From Actinomycetes bacterium (GTDB taxonomy: Bacteria > Actinomycetota > Acidimicrobiia > Acidimicrobiales > JAAEMS01): a stretch of DNA of 64,000 nt. The stretch lies in contig JAAEMS010000099.1 in the NCBI GenBank assembly GCA_024225275.1, positions 1 to 64,000 on the forward strand, given 5' to 3'. The translations under genes and the position numbers were made by a program. This document shows positions 1 to 7,428 of the stretch, piece by piece; within the stretch, counting starts at the first letter, position 1; the number at the start of each line of letters is the position of its first letter. Under the pieces are notes generated by a model. That model did no database searches. It saw only the letters and a program-made list of their open reading frames with translations, and was not told where the DNA came from.

Positions 1-1
1 C

Positions 2-142
2 ATCGACAACTTCGATGCCCACGGCGACTTCGGATACACCACCAACGAAGAGCCCGGCGGCGTCGTCGATCTGTGCTTCGCCAAACACGTCGACCCCCTC
101 GGCCCCCTGTTCGCCACCACACCCACACCAGGTGCCCCCTAA
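2..142 (+). CDS. C-terminal end of an unidentified protein (5' truncated by window edge)
   Basis: An open frame enters from the left edge and stops with TAA at 140-142, giving 46 residues. The tail contains NFDAHGDFGYTT and GGVVDLCFAKH and ends in a Pro/Thr-rich stretch. I do not recognise the family. It is treated as coding because it is open from the edge and has a plausible acidic/hydrophobic composition, but 46 residues are too few to be sure. It lies in the accessory region left of the tRNA gene. Confidence 0.4.
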   Translation: MDNFDAHGDFGYTTNEEPGGVVDLCFAKHVDPLGPLFATTPTPGAP

Positions 143-209
143 TGCCCGCCCATACTCCCGCTCACGGGTGTCACCGAACGCTTCGGACCGGTGACGCACG
201 TTCAGGTGG

Positions 210-231
210 GGTCAGGCCCTTGGCCCTGACC
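210..231. terminator. Short hairpin downstream of the truncated gene
   Basis: GGTCAGG at 210-216 pairs with CCTGACC at 225-231, a 7-bp stem with an 8-nt loop. It lies 68 nt after the stop of the edge gene and has no T tract, so a role as terminator is only inferred. The 11-mer GGCCCTGACCT (222-232) recurs at 4112-4122 in the terminator hairpin beside the tRNA gene. Confidence 0.3.
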
Positions 232-338
232 TAGTGCCGATCTCGAGCGGGTTTCGGGCGCATTGGCGTCCTTGTGCTGGTTGCTCTTGAGCTCCGGCGC
301 TGCCGCTGAATTCAACGGTCCGATTGCAGGTGCACGAG

Positions 339-344
339 TAGCCT
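339..344 (+). promoter_or_regulatory. -10-like TAGCCT, 6 nt before the methyltransferase ATG
   Basis: TAGCCT ends at 344 and the ATG begins at 351. No Shine-Dalgarno sequence fits in the gap. The spacing matches a leaderless transcript starting on or next to the A of the ATG. The same arrangement recurs at many genes in the window. Confidence 0.45.
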
Positions 345-350
345 CACCCG

Positions 351-1157
351 ATGCCCGGCGATGACATCGTGGACTTCTACCAGAGCCGATACGACGAATC
401 GGCGCGGCTCACGCAAACCAAGAACCAGATCGAGTTCCTGCGAACGACCGATGTCCTCTCGCGCTTTCTGCCGGCTGACCCAGCTCGAATCCTTGACGTG
501 GGCGGCGGCACCGGCCTCTATGCCGAATGGCTCGCCCAACGCGGCCACCACGTGACACTCATCGACCCTGTCGAACGCCACATCGAGGCAGTCCCACGCC
601 TCGACCCGGGCGCAGGATCAATCTCTGCTGAGATAGGCGACGCACGCTCACTGGACCGTCCAGACGATTCAGCCGACGCGACCCTGATGCTTGGCCCTCT
701 CTACCACCTGCCTGATCGGTCTGACCGCGTGACAGCGTGGACGGAAGCTAGGAGGGTCTGCCGCCCGGGTGGTGTGGTCGTTGCCGCGGTGATCTCACGA
801 TTCGCGTCCCTTCACGACATGCTGATCCGCAACCGTCTGACCGAAACAGGCATCATCGACATCGTGGCCGCCGATCTCACGTCAGGGCAGCACCGCAACC
901 CTGACAGGATCGACGGACTCTTCACCACCGCCTACTTCCACCATCCCGACGAGATTGCCGGCGAAGCAGAAGCGGCTGGCCTCACGATCGAACACATCAT
1001 CGGGGTCGAGGGCATGGCCGGCTTCGCAGACGACCTCCACCACCAGCTAGACGACGACGATGTGCGCCAGTTCGTCCTTGGTGTCCTACGCGATCTCGAG
1101 GAAGACAAGTCGATCATCGGTGTCAGCAACCACATCCTGGCCGTCGCTCGGGCCTGA
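351..1157 (+). CDS. Class I SAM-dependent methyltransferase
   Basis: A 268-residue Rossmann-fold methyltransferase. Motif I, ILDVGGGTG, is at about residues 47-55 and binds S-adenosylmethionine. An acidic residue in VTLIDP at the end of strand 2 should contact the ribose. LMLGPLYHLPDRSDR and a following ARRVCRPGG are the usual motif II/III region of the Methyltransf_11/25 group. The substrate cannot be told from sequence. The gene stands alone, with a TAGCCT hexamer 6 nt upstream of the ATG. It lies in the accessory stretch with a toxin-antitoxin pair and a decayed hydrolase. Confidence 0.8.
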   Translation: MPGDDIVDFYQSRYDESARLTQTKNQIEFLRTTDVLSRFLPADPARILDVGGGTGLYAEWLAQRGHHVTLIDPVERHIEAVPRLDPGAGSISAEIGDARSLDRPDDSADATLMLGPLYHLPDRSDRVTAWTEARRVCRPGGVVVAAVISRFASLHDMLIRNRLTETGIIDIVAADLTSGQHRNPDRIDGLFTTAYFHHPDEIAGEAEAAGLTIEHIIGVEGMAGFADDLHHQLDDDDVRQFVLGVLRDLEEDKSIIGVSNHILAVARA

Positions 1158-1305
1158 CCCAGCCCCTTGTCGATGCCACAGCAGCACATGGCAGCCGACC
1201 GCATCAGAGCGATCACCGTGCCGGATGAAGGCACACCCAGCTGACACATGTCGAGGCACATCCGAGCCTCACGCGACATCCCATATTGCTCGCCCGATAA
1301 CCCGC

Positions 1306-1581
1306 ATGACCGCGTCCCCATCCGCCCAATACACGTGTGATCTGTGGTTGAAACAACTCCGCATCGCTGGGACCGACACCCGATTGGTCCAGGACGTGCT
1401 GGCCGGCGACGTTCCCTTCGATGGGCTCCAACACGCCGGCAGTGCTCTTCTGCGCGCCGATCCGTCCGAAGTCCTGGCCGCGATCGCTCGCCGGGTGATC
1501 GAGGCGTTGGCTGCGCGGGGTTGGACCGGCGACGCCGAACTCATTGGGCGGTTCCTGCCGGTGTCGGTGGGGTTCGGTTGA
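1306..1581 (+). CDS. Small hypothetical protein (91 aa)
   Basis: The open frame extends upstream, but residues before the ATG at 1306 look like noise, whereas from there on the sequence has a helical, protein-like pattern (LWLKQLRIAGTDTRLVQDVL, then LLRADPSEVLAAIARRVIEAL). It ends in FLPVSVGFG. I do not recognise the family. No clear ribosome binding site is visible. It may be an intact small protein or the remnant of a longer gene. Its neighbours are a methyltransferase and a broken hydrolase. Confidence 0.4.
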   Translation: MTASPSAQYTCDLWLKQLRIAGTDTRLVQDVLAGDVPFDGLQHAGSALLRADPSEVLAAIARRVIEALAARGWTGDAELIGRFLPVSVGFG

Positions 1582-1739
1582 CAGCGGTGTTTGGTGCGGC
1601 TTCGCTAGATCTGTGGCGCGGACATGGTGTCCGGTGAGCGTCGTTGCGAGCGGACGCCCGCGCCGCTGAGCACCACATAGGTGCCGTTCCTTCGCTCGGC
1701 CCATCGATAGGACGGCGGTCGATATGGGCGAGGTCACCG

Positions 1740-2262
1740 CTACAACCGTGACAGCACGGTGCCCCAGTTCTCAGTGAGCCATCCGTGGTCTCCGGCCACC
1801 TCCACGATGGAGGCGTCGGGCAGCCGTTGGCGCAGACGCTCGATCATGGGCGGAGGGACGATCTCGTCTTCGGACGGTGACCAGATCGTGACAGGCTGTC
1901 CGACGTCACGGACATCGAAGGTCCGGGGCGCCGCGACCGCTTGGTAGTCACGTAGCGCCGCAGGCCCCGAGACCCAGCTCGATGTGGCTGTCGTGGTGGC
2001 GACCTGTCGGAGTCGCTCCGACTGGCCGGGCACTGCGTCTGATCCGGTGAGGGAACCCGGCAGCGGCGACACCAGGTGAATTGACGTGGCCATGGAACCC
2101 AGGCGTGCTGACGCCGCCAACGCATAGGGAGCGCCTCCCGACCAACCGAGAACGACCAGGCTCTTCAACCGCGGCCGCATCGTTCAGCTCCTCGCCCGAA
2201 CTGGCTGGCGAATGGAAGTACAACACGACCTCGCCGTCTTCTGGACCGACCGACGATGCAGG
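1740..2262 (-). pseudogene. Alpha/beta hydrolase, broken by frameshift and internal deletion
   Basis: Two pieces in different frames together resemble one alpha/beta hydrolase. The upstream piece (about 2184-2262) reads VGPEDGEVVLYFHSPASSG, the usual beta-strand plus His-Gly oxyanion region. The downstream piece (1740-2183) starts close to VVLGWSGGAPYALA, the nucleophile elbow, and continues to the C-terminus with an Asp (SPSEDEIVPP) and a His (AGDHGW) that could finish a Ser-Asp-His triad. A TGA in the downstream frame at 2184-2186 separates them. Intact relatives have roughly 60 residues between the two motifs; here about 20 are left. Loss of function is inferred. An alternative is that the 146-aa downstream ORF is made as a short protein. 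Confidence 0.6.
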
Positions 2263-2532
2263 GCTGCAACCTCCAGAACATCCACGTTGCCATTGTGGTG
2301 CAAGCCACCCGAGATAGCCGCCGCAGTGTCACGAGCGACCCGCTCGGGATCCGGCAATTCGATCGGCGCGGCCTCCTGCCGGCCTCACGACAGCCGCTCG
2401 GTATCGCCGGGGCCGGTGTGCCCTTGCGCCAGTCCTGCAACCTGCGTTTGCGAACCCTGATCTCTTGTCGCGTCCGGACCTCGACTGCCGCCTTTCTCGT
2501 CCTGACCGCCCGCCTCGACGAGAGGACTCGCC

Positions 2533-3324
2533 ATGCCTGATCCGAGCGACCGTTCTGCGCTGCACCCGATCGACGACCACCCAACCCCATATGAACGGCA
2601 CAGACTTGCTAGTTCCGCCGGCGGAACTAGCGGAAATGGCGGCAACCCCTCGGCCCGCAGTCCGACGCCACCACACGAATACGATGGGAGTACCCCCGAG
2701 GAGATGCTCACCACGCTCCGAGCCGCAGCGGCGGCCCTCATGCGGCGTTCGGCGGACGGCCGCACACCGGACGAGATCCAGGCCTGGGTTCACCAGGCCG
2801 GGCAGGTCCGCCGACAGATCCTCGACCTGGCCGAGGCCTACGAACGAGCGCTGCTGGAGGAAGCTGCCGGTCACGTCCTCGCGCGACGGATCGAGCGCAT
2901 GACACGCCCTCACGAGAAGCGCCTCGAACACGAACGCCGGCGCGTCGAGGGCGGGCTGTATGCGGGCGAGAAGCGGTCGCCGAACCGTCCCACGCAGGTC
3001 GAAGTCGACCCCGGCGCGTGGACGGTGCTCAAGGCGCATGCGATTCGCAGCCGGAAGCCGTTGGCGGCAGTGGTCGGCAGGTTGCTGGTGCAGTCGTTCG
3101 ATCGCTCGTTGGAGTCGTTGGTGCAGTCGACGTTCGAGAGCCGACCCACCCCACCGGACGCTGCACCACGGCCTCGACCGGAGCGCCGATTCGCCCGGCT
3201 CTTCATCGACGATGACGACTGGCTCCGCTTCCGAGAGCGCGCCACCGAGCACGATCTGAGCGTCGCCCGCTTCGTCGGGATCGTCGCCGAGGACGAAGCC
3301 CGGGCGCTCGGCTGGCGGCCGTAG
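2533..3324 (+). CDS. Protein with two ribbon-helix-helix-like segments
   Basis: A 263-residue protein with an AGAGG ribosome binding site 8 nt before the ATG. The N-terminal 60 residues are low-complexity. A helical, charged middle (about 60-150) looks like a coiled coil (QVRRQILDLAEAYERALLEEA). Two C-terminal segments share a pattern: QVEVDPGAWTVLKAHAIRSR and ARLFIDDDDWLRFRERATEH, each followed by a helix (KPLAAVVGRLL; DLSVARFVGIVA). This strand-helix-helix arrangement resembles ribbon-helix-helix DNA-binding proteins of mobile elements. No relaxase or integrase is nearby, so a mobilisation role is only a guess. Confidence 0.55.
   Translation: MPDPSDRSALHPIDDHPTPYERHRLASSAGGTSGNGGNPSARSPTPPHEYDGSTPEEMLTTLRAAAAALMRRSADGRTPDEIQAWVHQAGQVRRQILDLAEAYERALLEEAAGHVLARRIERMTRPHEKRLEHERRRVEGGLYAGEKRSPNRPTQVEVDPGAWTVLKAHAIRSRKPLAAVVGRLLVQSFDRSLESLVQSTFESRPTPPDAAPRPRPERRFARLFIDDDDWLRFRERATEHDLSVARFVGIVAEDEARALGWRP
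2608..2631. repeat. Perfect 24-bp palindrome inside a coding region
   Basis: GCTAGTTCCGCC (2608-2619) is followed directly by its exact reverse complement GGCGGAACTAGC (2620-2631). It is read in frame as LASSAGGTS near the N-terminus of the 2533-3324 protein. It may be a protein-binding site, for example autoregulation by that DNA-binding-like protein, or a small palindromic insertion. I saw no second copy in the window. Confidence 0.7.
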
Positions 3325-3351
3325 AGGCAGGCACTTGTGTCCGGGTCGAGC

Positions 3352-3371
3352 TGATATCATTTCTGATATCA
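3352..3371 (+). promoter_or_regulatory. Twin TGATATCA operator at the toxin-antitoxin promoter
   Basis: Two identical 8-bp palindromes, TGATATCA at 3352-3359 and 3364-3371, start 12 bp apart. The second runs into the toxin ATG at 3371. TATCAT (3355-3360) inside the first could serve as the -10 element. Paired palindromes over the promoter are typical operators for the helix-turn-helix antitoxin of such operons. That HigA binds here is inference. Confidence 0.55.
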
Positions 3372-3718
3372 TGTGGTCGGTCGAACTCGAGCAGGAGGTC
3401 GAGGTATGGATCGAGGACCTCTCCGCCAAGGAGTTCGCTGTGGTGCTCGCTCATGTCGAGCGGCTTGCCGAGCGCGGCAACCGGTTGCGGATGCCGGCAT
3501 CTCGGTCACTCGGCGACGGGCTGTTCGAGTTGCGGTTCGATCTCGGTCGGGTCGCGCGGCGGATCACCTACTCCTTCGTTCCGGACACGGAACAACGGAT
3601 CGCGTTGTTGACCACGTTTCGCAAGCAGCGACAGAACGAGCGCGCCGAGGTCCGGCCGGCTCGCAGCGCCATGGCCCGCTGTATCGCCGAGGGTCACACG
3701 GCTGAGGAGGACGACTGA
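3371..3718 (+). CDS. higB: HigB/RelE-superfamily toxin (Gp49-like)
   Basis: A 115-residue protein starting MWSVELEQEVEVWIEDL and containing RLAERGNRLRMPASRSLGDG, LFELRF, ARRITYSF and IALLTTFRKQRQ. These are the hallmarks of the phage-derived Gp49-like/HigB mRNA-interferase family, where conserved Arg and Lys residues near FELRF and FRKQ contact RNA at the ribosome. The start at 3371 is chosen because it begins on the conserved N-terminus and sits on the operator. The toxin comes first, as in higBA operons, and overlaps the antitoxin start by one base (TGATG). Confidence 0.85.
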   Translation: MWSVELEQEVEVWIEDLSAKEFAVVLAHVERLAERGNRLRMPASRSLGDGLFELRFDLGRVARRITYSFVPDTEQRIALLTTFRKQRQNERAEVRPARSAMARCIAEGHTAEEDD

Positions 3719-4023
3719 TGGCTCGCAAGACGATCGAGGAACTGAAGGCCACGCGGCTCGGGTCGATGTCGGCGGCGGAGCGCGCCGAGTTCGACGACGA
3801 GTACGCGGCGGCGAAGCTGGCGCTCGAGGTCGGCGAGAAGATCCGCGACGCACGCGAAGCGGCCGGACTCAGTCAGCGCGAGCTCGCGGCGCGGATGTCG
3901 ACGAGTCAGGCTGCCGTCGCGCGGCTCGAAGCGGGCGGTGTCGGCGCGACCCTCACCACCCTGCAGAAGGTCGCCGCTGCGCTGGACCTCACCCTGACCG
4001 TCGACCTGGCTCCCGCCGTTTGA
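3718..4023 (+). CDS. higA: HigA-type antitoxin with XRE helix-turn-helix
   Basis: A 101-residue protein. The C-terminal half carries a helix-turn-helix of the Cro/CI (XRE) type: KIRDAREAAGLSQRELAARM, then STSQAAVARLEAGG and LTTLQKVAAALDLTLTVDL. The N-terminal half (KTIEELKATRLGSMSAAERAEFDDEY) should mask the toxin. TGATG overlap with the toxin gene implies translational coupling. It probably represses its own operon through the twin TGATATCA palindromes. Confidence 0.85.
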   Translation: MARKTIEELKATRLGSMSAAERAEFDDEYAAAKLALEVGEKIRDAREAAGLSQRELAARMSTSQAAVARLEAGGVGATLTTLQKVAAALDLTLTVDLAPAV

Positions 4024-4111
4024 TCCATGAAGCGGAAGACTCCTCCCAGCCTCCTCCCAATCACGACGAGGAATGAGGGGGAATGGCGCGAACCGAGGCG
4101 AAAACGGCGCC

Positions 4112-4145
4112 GGCCCTGACCTGGGCGTATGCGCTGGTCAGGGCC
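4112..4145 (-). terminator. Intrinsic-terminator-like hairpin downstream of tRNA-Arg
   Basis: GGCCCTGACC (4112-4121) pairs perfectly with GGTCAGGGCC (4136-4145): a 10-bp stem with a 14-nt loop. On the minus strand it comes 12 nt after the tRNA 3' end and is followed by GGCGCCGTTTTCG with a short T run. It may stop tRNA transcription. Confidence 0.55.
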
Positions 4146-4157
4146 GAAATCCGCTTG

Positions 4158-4229
4158 CGCCCTCGACAGGATTCGAACCTGTGCACACGGCTCCGGAGGC
4201 CGATGCTCTATCCACTGAGCTACGAGGGC
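4158..4229 (-). tRNA. tRNA-Arg, anticodon CCG
   Basis: On the minus strand the gene has a 7-bp acceptor stem (GCCCTCG at 4229-4223 with CGAGGGC at 4165-4159), a G discriminator at 4158, a D arm with AGTGGATA, an anticodon arm with loop CTCCGGA, and a T arm ACAGG/TTCGAAT/CCTGT. The anticodon CCG reads the Arg codon CGG. CCA is not encoded. The 3' end faces the accessory region, the usual orientation when a tRNA gene has served as an integration site. Confidence 0.95.
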
Positions 4230-4240
4230 TGAAGGGGCAG

Positions 4241-4270
4241 AGCGTACCACCGGCCGGAGTCTGCCCGTCA
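4241..4270 (-). promoter_or_regulatory. Putative tRNA-Arg promoter
   Basis: On the minus strand TGACGG (4270-4265) and TACGCT (4246-4241) are separated by 18 bp, and the -10 ends 11 nt before the mature 5' end. The fit to a housekeeping sigma consensus is fair. Confidence 0.4.
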
Positions 4271-4315
4271 CGGGATAGGGCTGGGAACGTGGCACGGCCC
4301 CACCCGTGCCGCCTG

Positions 4316-4321
4316 TAGCCT
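4316..4321 (+). promoter_or_regulatory. -10-like TAGCCT upstream of argS
   Basis: TAGCCT lies 37 nt before the argS GTG, leaving room for a short leader with GGAG at about 4347-4350. A 7-bp hairpin GGCACGG/CCGTGCC (4291-4310) sits in the -35 area; I cannot assign it a function. Confidence 0.35.
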
Positions 4322-4358
4322 CGACTCTCGACCCCCGTCGGAACCCTGGAGCAGACCT

Positions 4359-5966
4359 GTGATCCGTGAGCAACTCGCCGACGCCATCTCAGGGGCCATG
4401 GCCGACCTCGGCTTCGACGTGCCGGCTGACCGCGTCCAGCTCGAGCGTCCGGCCAATCCCGACCACGGTGACTGGTCCAGCAATGTGGTCTTGGCCAACA
4501 CCGAGAAGGGGGGCCGCAACCCCCGTGAGCTGGCCCAGGAGCTGGCTGACCGGCTGCTGGCCGACCCACCCCAGGGCGTAACTACGGTAGAGATCGCGGG
4601 CCCTGGTTTCGTCAACTTCCGACTCGATGATTCATGGCTGCTCGGCGTGCTCCGGACGGTTGTCGACCAGGGAGTCGACACCTACGCCCGCTCGAACTCC
4701 GGTGAACCTCGGAAGGTCAACATCGAGTTCGTCAGCGCCAACCCCACCGGGCCCCTCCACGCGGGTCACGCCCGCGGTGCCTGCTACGCCGACAGTGTGG
4801 CTCGGCTGCTCGAACGCACCGGGCATGACGTGTCGCGCGAGAACTACCTCAATGATCGCGGGATGCAGATGCACCACTTCGCGGCGTCGCTGGTCGCCCG
4901 CAAGGCCGGCCAAGAAGTACCCGAAGACGGCTACCGGGGTGACTACATAACCGACTGGGCGGCCGAGATGCCCGCCGACGCCGACCCGCTCGAATGGGGC
5001 TACGCCCGGGCCCTGGCCGACCACGAGTCCACCCTGGCCCGCCTCAACATCCACTTCGACACCTGGTTCAGTGAGCGGTCGCTGGTCGAGAGCGGCGCCA
5101 TCGACCAAACCCTCTCTGATCTTGGTGACCGAGGGGTCGTGTTCGACGAAGACGGTGCTGCTTGGCTCCGCTCCACCGACTACGGCGACGACAAGGACCG
5201 AGTGTTGGTGAAGTCCGACGGTGAGCTCACCTACATCACCCCCGACATCGCCTACCACCGCGACAAGTTCAACCGTGGCTTCGACCTGCTCATCGACGTC
5301 TGGGGGGCCGACCATCACGGCTATGTCCCCCGCATGAAGGCTGCCCTCCAGTGCCTGGGCCACGCCCCAGACGAGTTCGAGGTCCGGATCACCCAACTGG
5401 TGAGGCTGATGCGGGACGGCGAGGAGGTGAGGATGTCGAAGCGGACCGGCGATCTGGTCTCGATCGATGAGATCATCGACGCCACCAGCCCTGACGCCGC
5501 CCGTTTCACCTACCTCCTGCAATCGGTGGACTCGAGCCAGGTGTTCGACTTCGACGCCGTGGCCGCCCAGAGCATGGACAACCCCGTGTACTACGTGCAG
5601 ATGGCGCACGCCCGGGCCTGCTCGATCGCCCGGAACGCAGCCGAGAAGGGCTTCGAGCGGCAGTCCCTCGAGTCGGTTGATCTGACCGAACTGGGCACCG
5701 AACGCGAGCTCGACGTCCTCCGTGCCCTCTTCGAACTGCCCGGCATCGTCGAATTGGCGTCGCGCCAACGGGCTCCTCATCGGGTCACCAACTGGTCGCG
5801 TGAGATGGCGGCCGCCTTCCACGGGTTCTTCCACGACTGTTATGTCGTGGGTGAGGGCATCAGCCCCGAGCTCACCCAGGCTCGGCTCTGGCTCACCGAG
5901 GCCGCTTCCATCGGCTTGGTCATCAGCCTCGATCTCCTGGGCGTCTCGGCGCCCGAACGCCTGTGA
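4359..5966 (+). CDS. argS: Arginyl-tRNA synthetase
   Basis: A 535-residue class I aminoacyl-tRNA synthetase that charges tRNA-Arg. The HIGH-like motif is HAGHARG in NPTGPLHAGHARGACYADS, preceded by the ArgRS hallmark VSANPTGPLH. RMSKRTGD is the KMSKS-like loop. The C-terminal DALR anticodon-binding domain is visible (YYVQMAHARACSI, then a helical tail to the end). The GTG start follows GGAG by 8 nt. The gene shares the GTGA overlap (5963-5966) with lysA, so the two are probably translated in series. A tRNA-Arg gene lies just upstream on the other strand. Confidence 0.95.
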   Translation: MIREQLADAISGAMADLGFDVPADRVQLERPANPDHGDWSSNVVLANTEKGGRNPRELAQELADRLLADPPQGVTTVEIAGPGFVNFRLDDSWLLGVLRTVVDQGVDTYARSNSGEPRKVNIEFVSANPTGPLHAGHARGACYADSVARLLERTGHDVSRENYLNDRGMQMHHFAASLVARKAGQEVPEDGYRGDYITDWAAEMPADADPLEWGYARALADHESTLARLNIHFDTWFSERSLVESGAIDQTLSDLGDRGVVFDEDGAAWLRSTDYGDDKDRVLVKSDGELTYITPDIAYHRDKFNRGFDLLIDVWGADHHGYVPRMKAALQCLGHAPDEFEVRITQLVRLMRDGEEVRMSKRTGDLVSIDEIIDATSPDAARFTYLLQSVDSSQVFDFDAVAAQSMDNPVYYVQMAHARACSIARNAAEKGFERQSLESVDLTELGTERELDVLRALFELPGIVELASRQRAPHRVTNWSREMAAAFHGFFHDCYVVGEGISPELTQARLWLTEAASIGLVISLDLLGVSAPERL

Positions 5967-7288
5967 AGACATCCCCGTCGGGTCCTGCCCGCCTGCCCGC
6001 CGTCGAGGCCCTACGTTCTGGCCCCCTGCCCCCCAACCTGCTACCCGACACCGCGGCCACCACCGCCGACGGTCATCTCAGCATGGGGGGCTGCGACGTG
6101 ACCGAGCTGGTGGCGGAGTTCGGTACCCCTCTGTTCGTCTACGACGAGGCCCATCTCCGGGCCCGGTGCCGCGAAGCGGTGGCCGCCTTCGGCGAGGGGG
6201 TTGCCTACGCCACCAAAGCCTTCCTGTGCCTGGCCATGGCCCGACTCGTGCACGAAGAAGGGCTCCACCTCGACGTGGCGTCCGGGGGCGAGCTCTTCGT
6301 GGCTCGCCAGGCCGGGGTGCCCGGGGATCGGATCGTGCTCCACGGGAACAACAAGTCGCTCGATGAGCTCCGCCAGGCCATGGGGGAGGGGGTGGGCCGG
6401 ATCGTTGTGGACAGTTTCGACGAGCTCGACCGGCTCGAACGGCTCCACGCCGAGGGGTACGGCCCGACCAAGGTCCTACTGCGCATCACCCCAGGCGTGG
6501 AGGCTCACACCCACGAGTACATCTCCACTGGCCAGGACGACTCCAAGTTCGGTTTCGGGCTTCGCAGCGGTGCAGCCGGCCAAGCGGTCGAGCGGGCCGG
6601 CTCCAGCGACGCCATCGAGCTGGTAGGCATCCACGCCCACATCGGCAGCCAGGTATTCGTGGCCGAGTCCTTTGCCAAGGCCGCCGAGGCCCTCGCTCCA
6701 TTCGTTGCCCCCCTGGGGCTGCCGGAGGTGTCGTTGGGAGGTGGCCTCGGGGTCGCCTACGTCGAGGGGGAGAAGGCTCCCACCATCACCGAGTGGGCCG
6801 AATACGTGATCGGTGCCGCCCGCAGGGCCGGTATCACCGGCACGATCGTCGCCGAACCGGGTCGCTCGATCGCGGCCGCCGCCGCCATCACCGTCTACCG
6901 GGTCGGCACCGTCAAGGACCTGCCCGGCATCCGCCGCTATGTGGCGGTCGACGGTGGGTACGGCGACAACCCCCGGCCCGTGCTCTACGGCAGTGACTAC
7001 ACCTCGTTCGATCCTTCCCGCGTCGGTGCCGCCCGGCCCGAACGGGCCCGCGTGGTGGGCAAACACTGTGAGTCGGGCGACGTCATCGTGCGCGACGCAC
7101 CCCTCCCCTCGGCTCTGGCGGTGGGCGATCTGCTGGCCACCCCCGTCACCGGCGCCTATGGCCACGGCATGGGCTCGAACTACAACAAGGTCCTGCGCCC
7201 CCCCGTGGTCTTCGCCGCCGACGGTGACGCCCGCCTCGTCGTCCGCCGGGAAACCAATGAGGACCTGGTACGCAGAGACTGCCTCTGA
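5963..7288 (+). CDS. lysA: Diaminopimelate decarboxylase
   Basis: A 441-residue PLP enzyme of the alanine-racemase-like fold that converts meso-diaminopimelate to L-lysine and CO2. The PLP lysine is K85 in VAYATKAFLC. HGNNKS, HIGSQ, GGGLGVAY, EPGRSI and the CESGD motif near the C-terminus, which completes the active site across the dimer, are all present. The argS-lysA pair is a common actinobacterial arrangement, and hom-thrC follow on the same strand, so the aspartate-family pathway is grouped here. It starts within the argS stop (GTGA). Confidence 0.95.
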   Translation: MKTSPSGPARLPAVEALRSGPLPPNLLPDTAATTADGHLSMGGCDVTELVAEFGTPLFVYDEAHLRARCREAVAAFGEGVAYATKAFLCLAMARLVHEEGLHLDVASGGELFVARQAGVPGDRIVLHGNNKSLDELRQAMGEGVGRIVVDSFDELDRLERLHAEGYGPTKVLLRITPGVEAHTHEYISTGQDDSKFGFGLRSGAAGQAVERAGSSDAIELVGIHAHIGSQVFVAESFAKAAEALAPFVAPLGLPEVSLGGGLGVAYVEGEKAPTITEWAEYVIGAARRAGITGTIVAEPGRSIAAAAAITVYRVGTVKDLPGIRRYVAVDGGYGDNPRPVLYGSDYTSFDPSRVGAARPERARVVGKHCESGDVIVRDAPLPSALAVGDLLATPVTGAYGHGMGSNYNKVLRPPVVFAADGDARLVVRRETNEDLVRRDCL

Positions 7289-7416
7289 TCCCGCCGCGCC
7301 GCCAATCCTCCGAAATTGGGCGGGTTCACTCCAAGAATTGTGGGTCAACCTGCCCAAGAAGGTGAGCGCGGGGGAGGAGGGGCAGAAAGCGGTTAGGGCC
7401 TCTCGGGTGCACCGGA

Positions 7417-7422
7417 TACGGT
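7417..7422 (+). promoter_or_regulatory. -10-like TACGGT, 6 nt before the hom GTG
   Basis: TACGGT ends 6 nt before the GTG at 7429; TTAGGG (7393-7398) lies 18 bp upstream. No Shine-Dalgarno sequence fits in the gap. This implies a leaderless hom transcript starting in the 140-nt lysA-hom gap. Confidence 0.5.
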
Positions 7423-7428
7423 GACTGG

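Noticed and set aside
2329-3429. 366-codon minus-strand frame over the DNA-binding-like gene and toxin
   Set aside because: The plus-strand gene has a ribosome binding site and structured segments; the reverse is Arg-rich noise.
222-4122. Shared 11-mer GGCCCTGACCT as possible att direct repeat
   Set aside because: Eleven GC-rich bases, both copies in hairpins and neither within the tRNA gene; no integrase seen.
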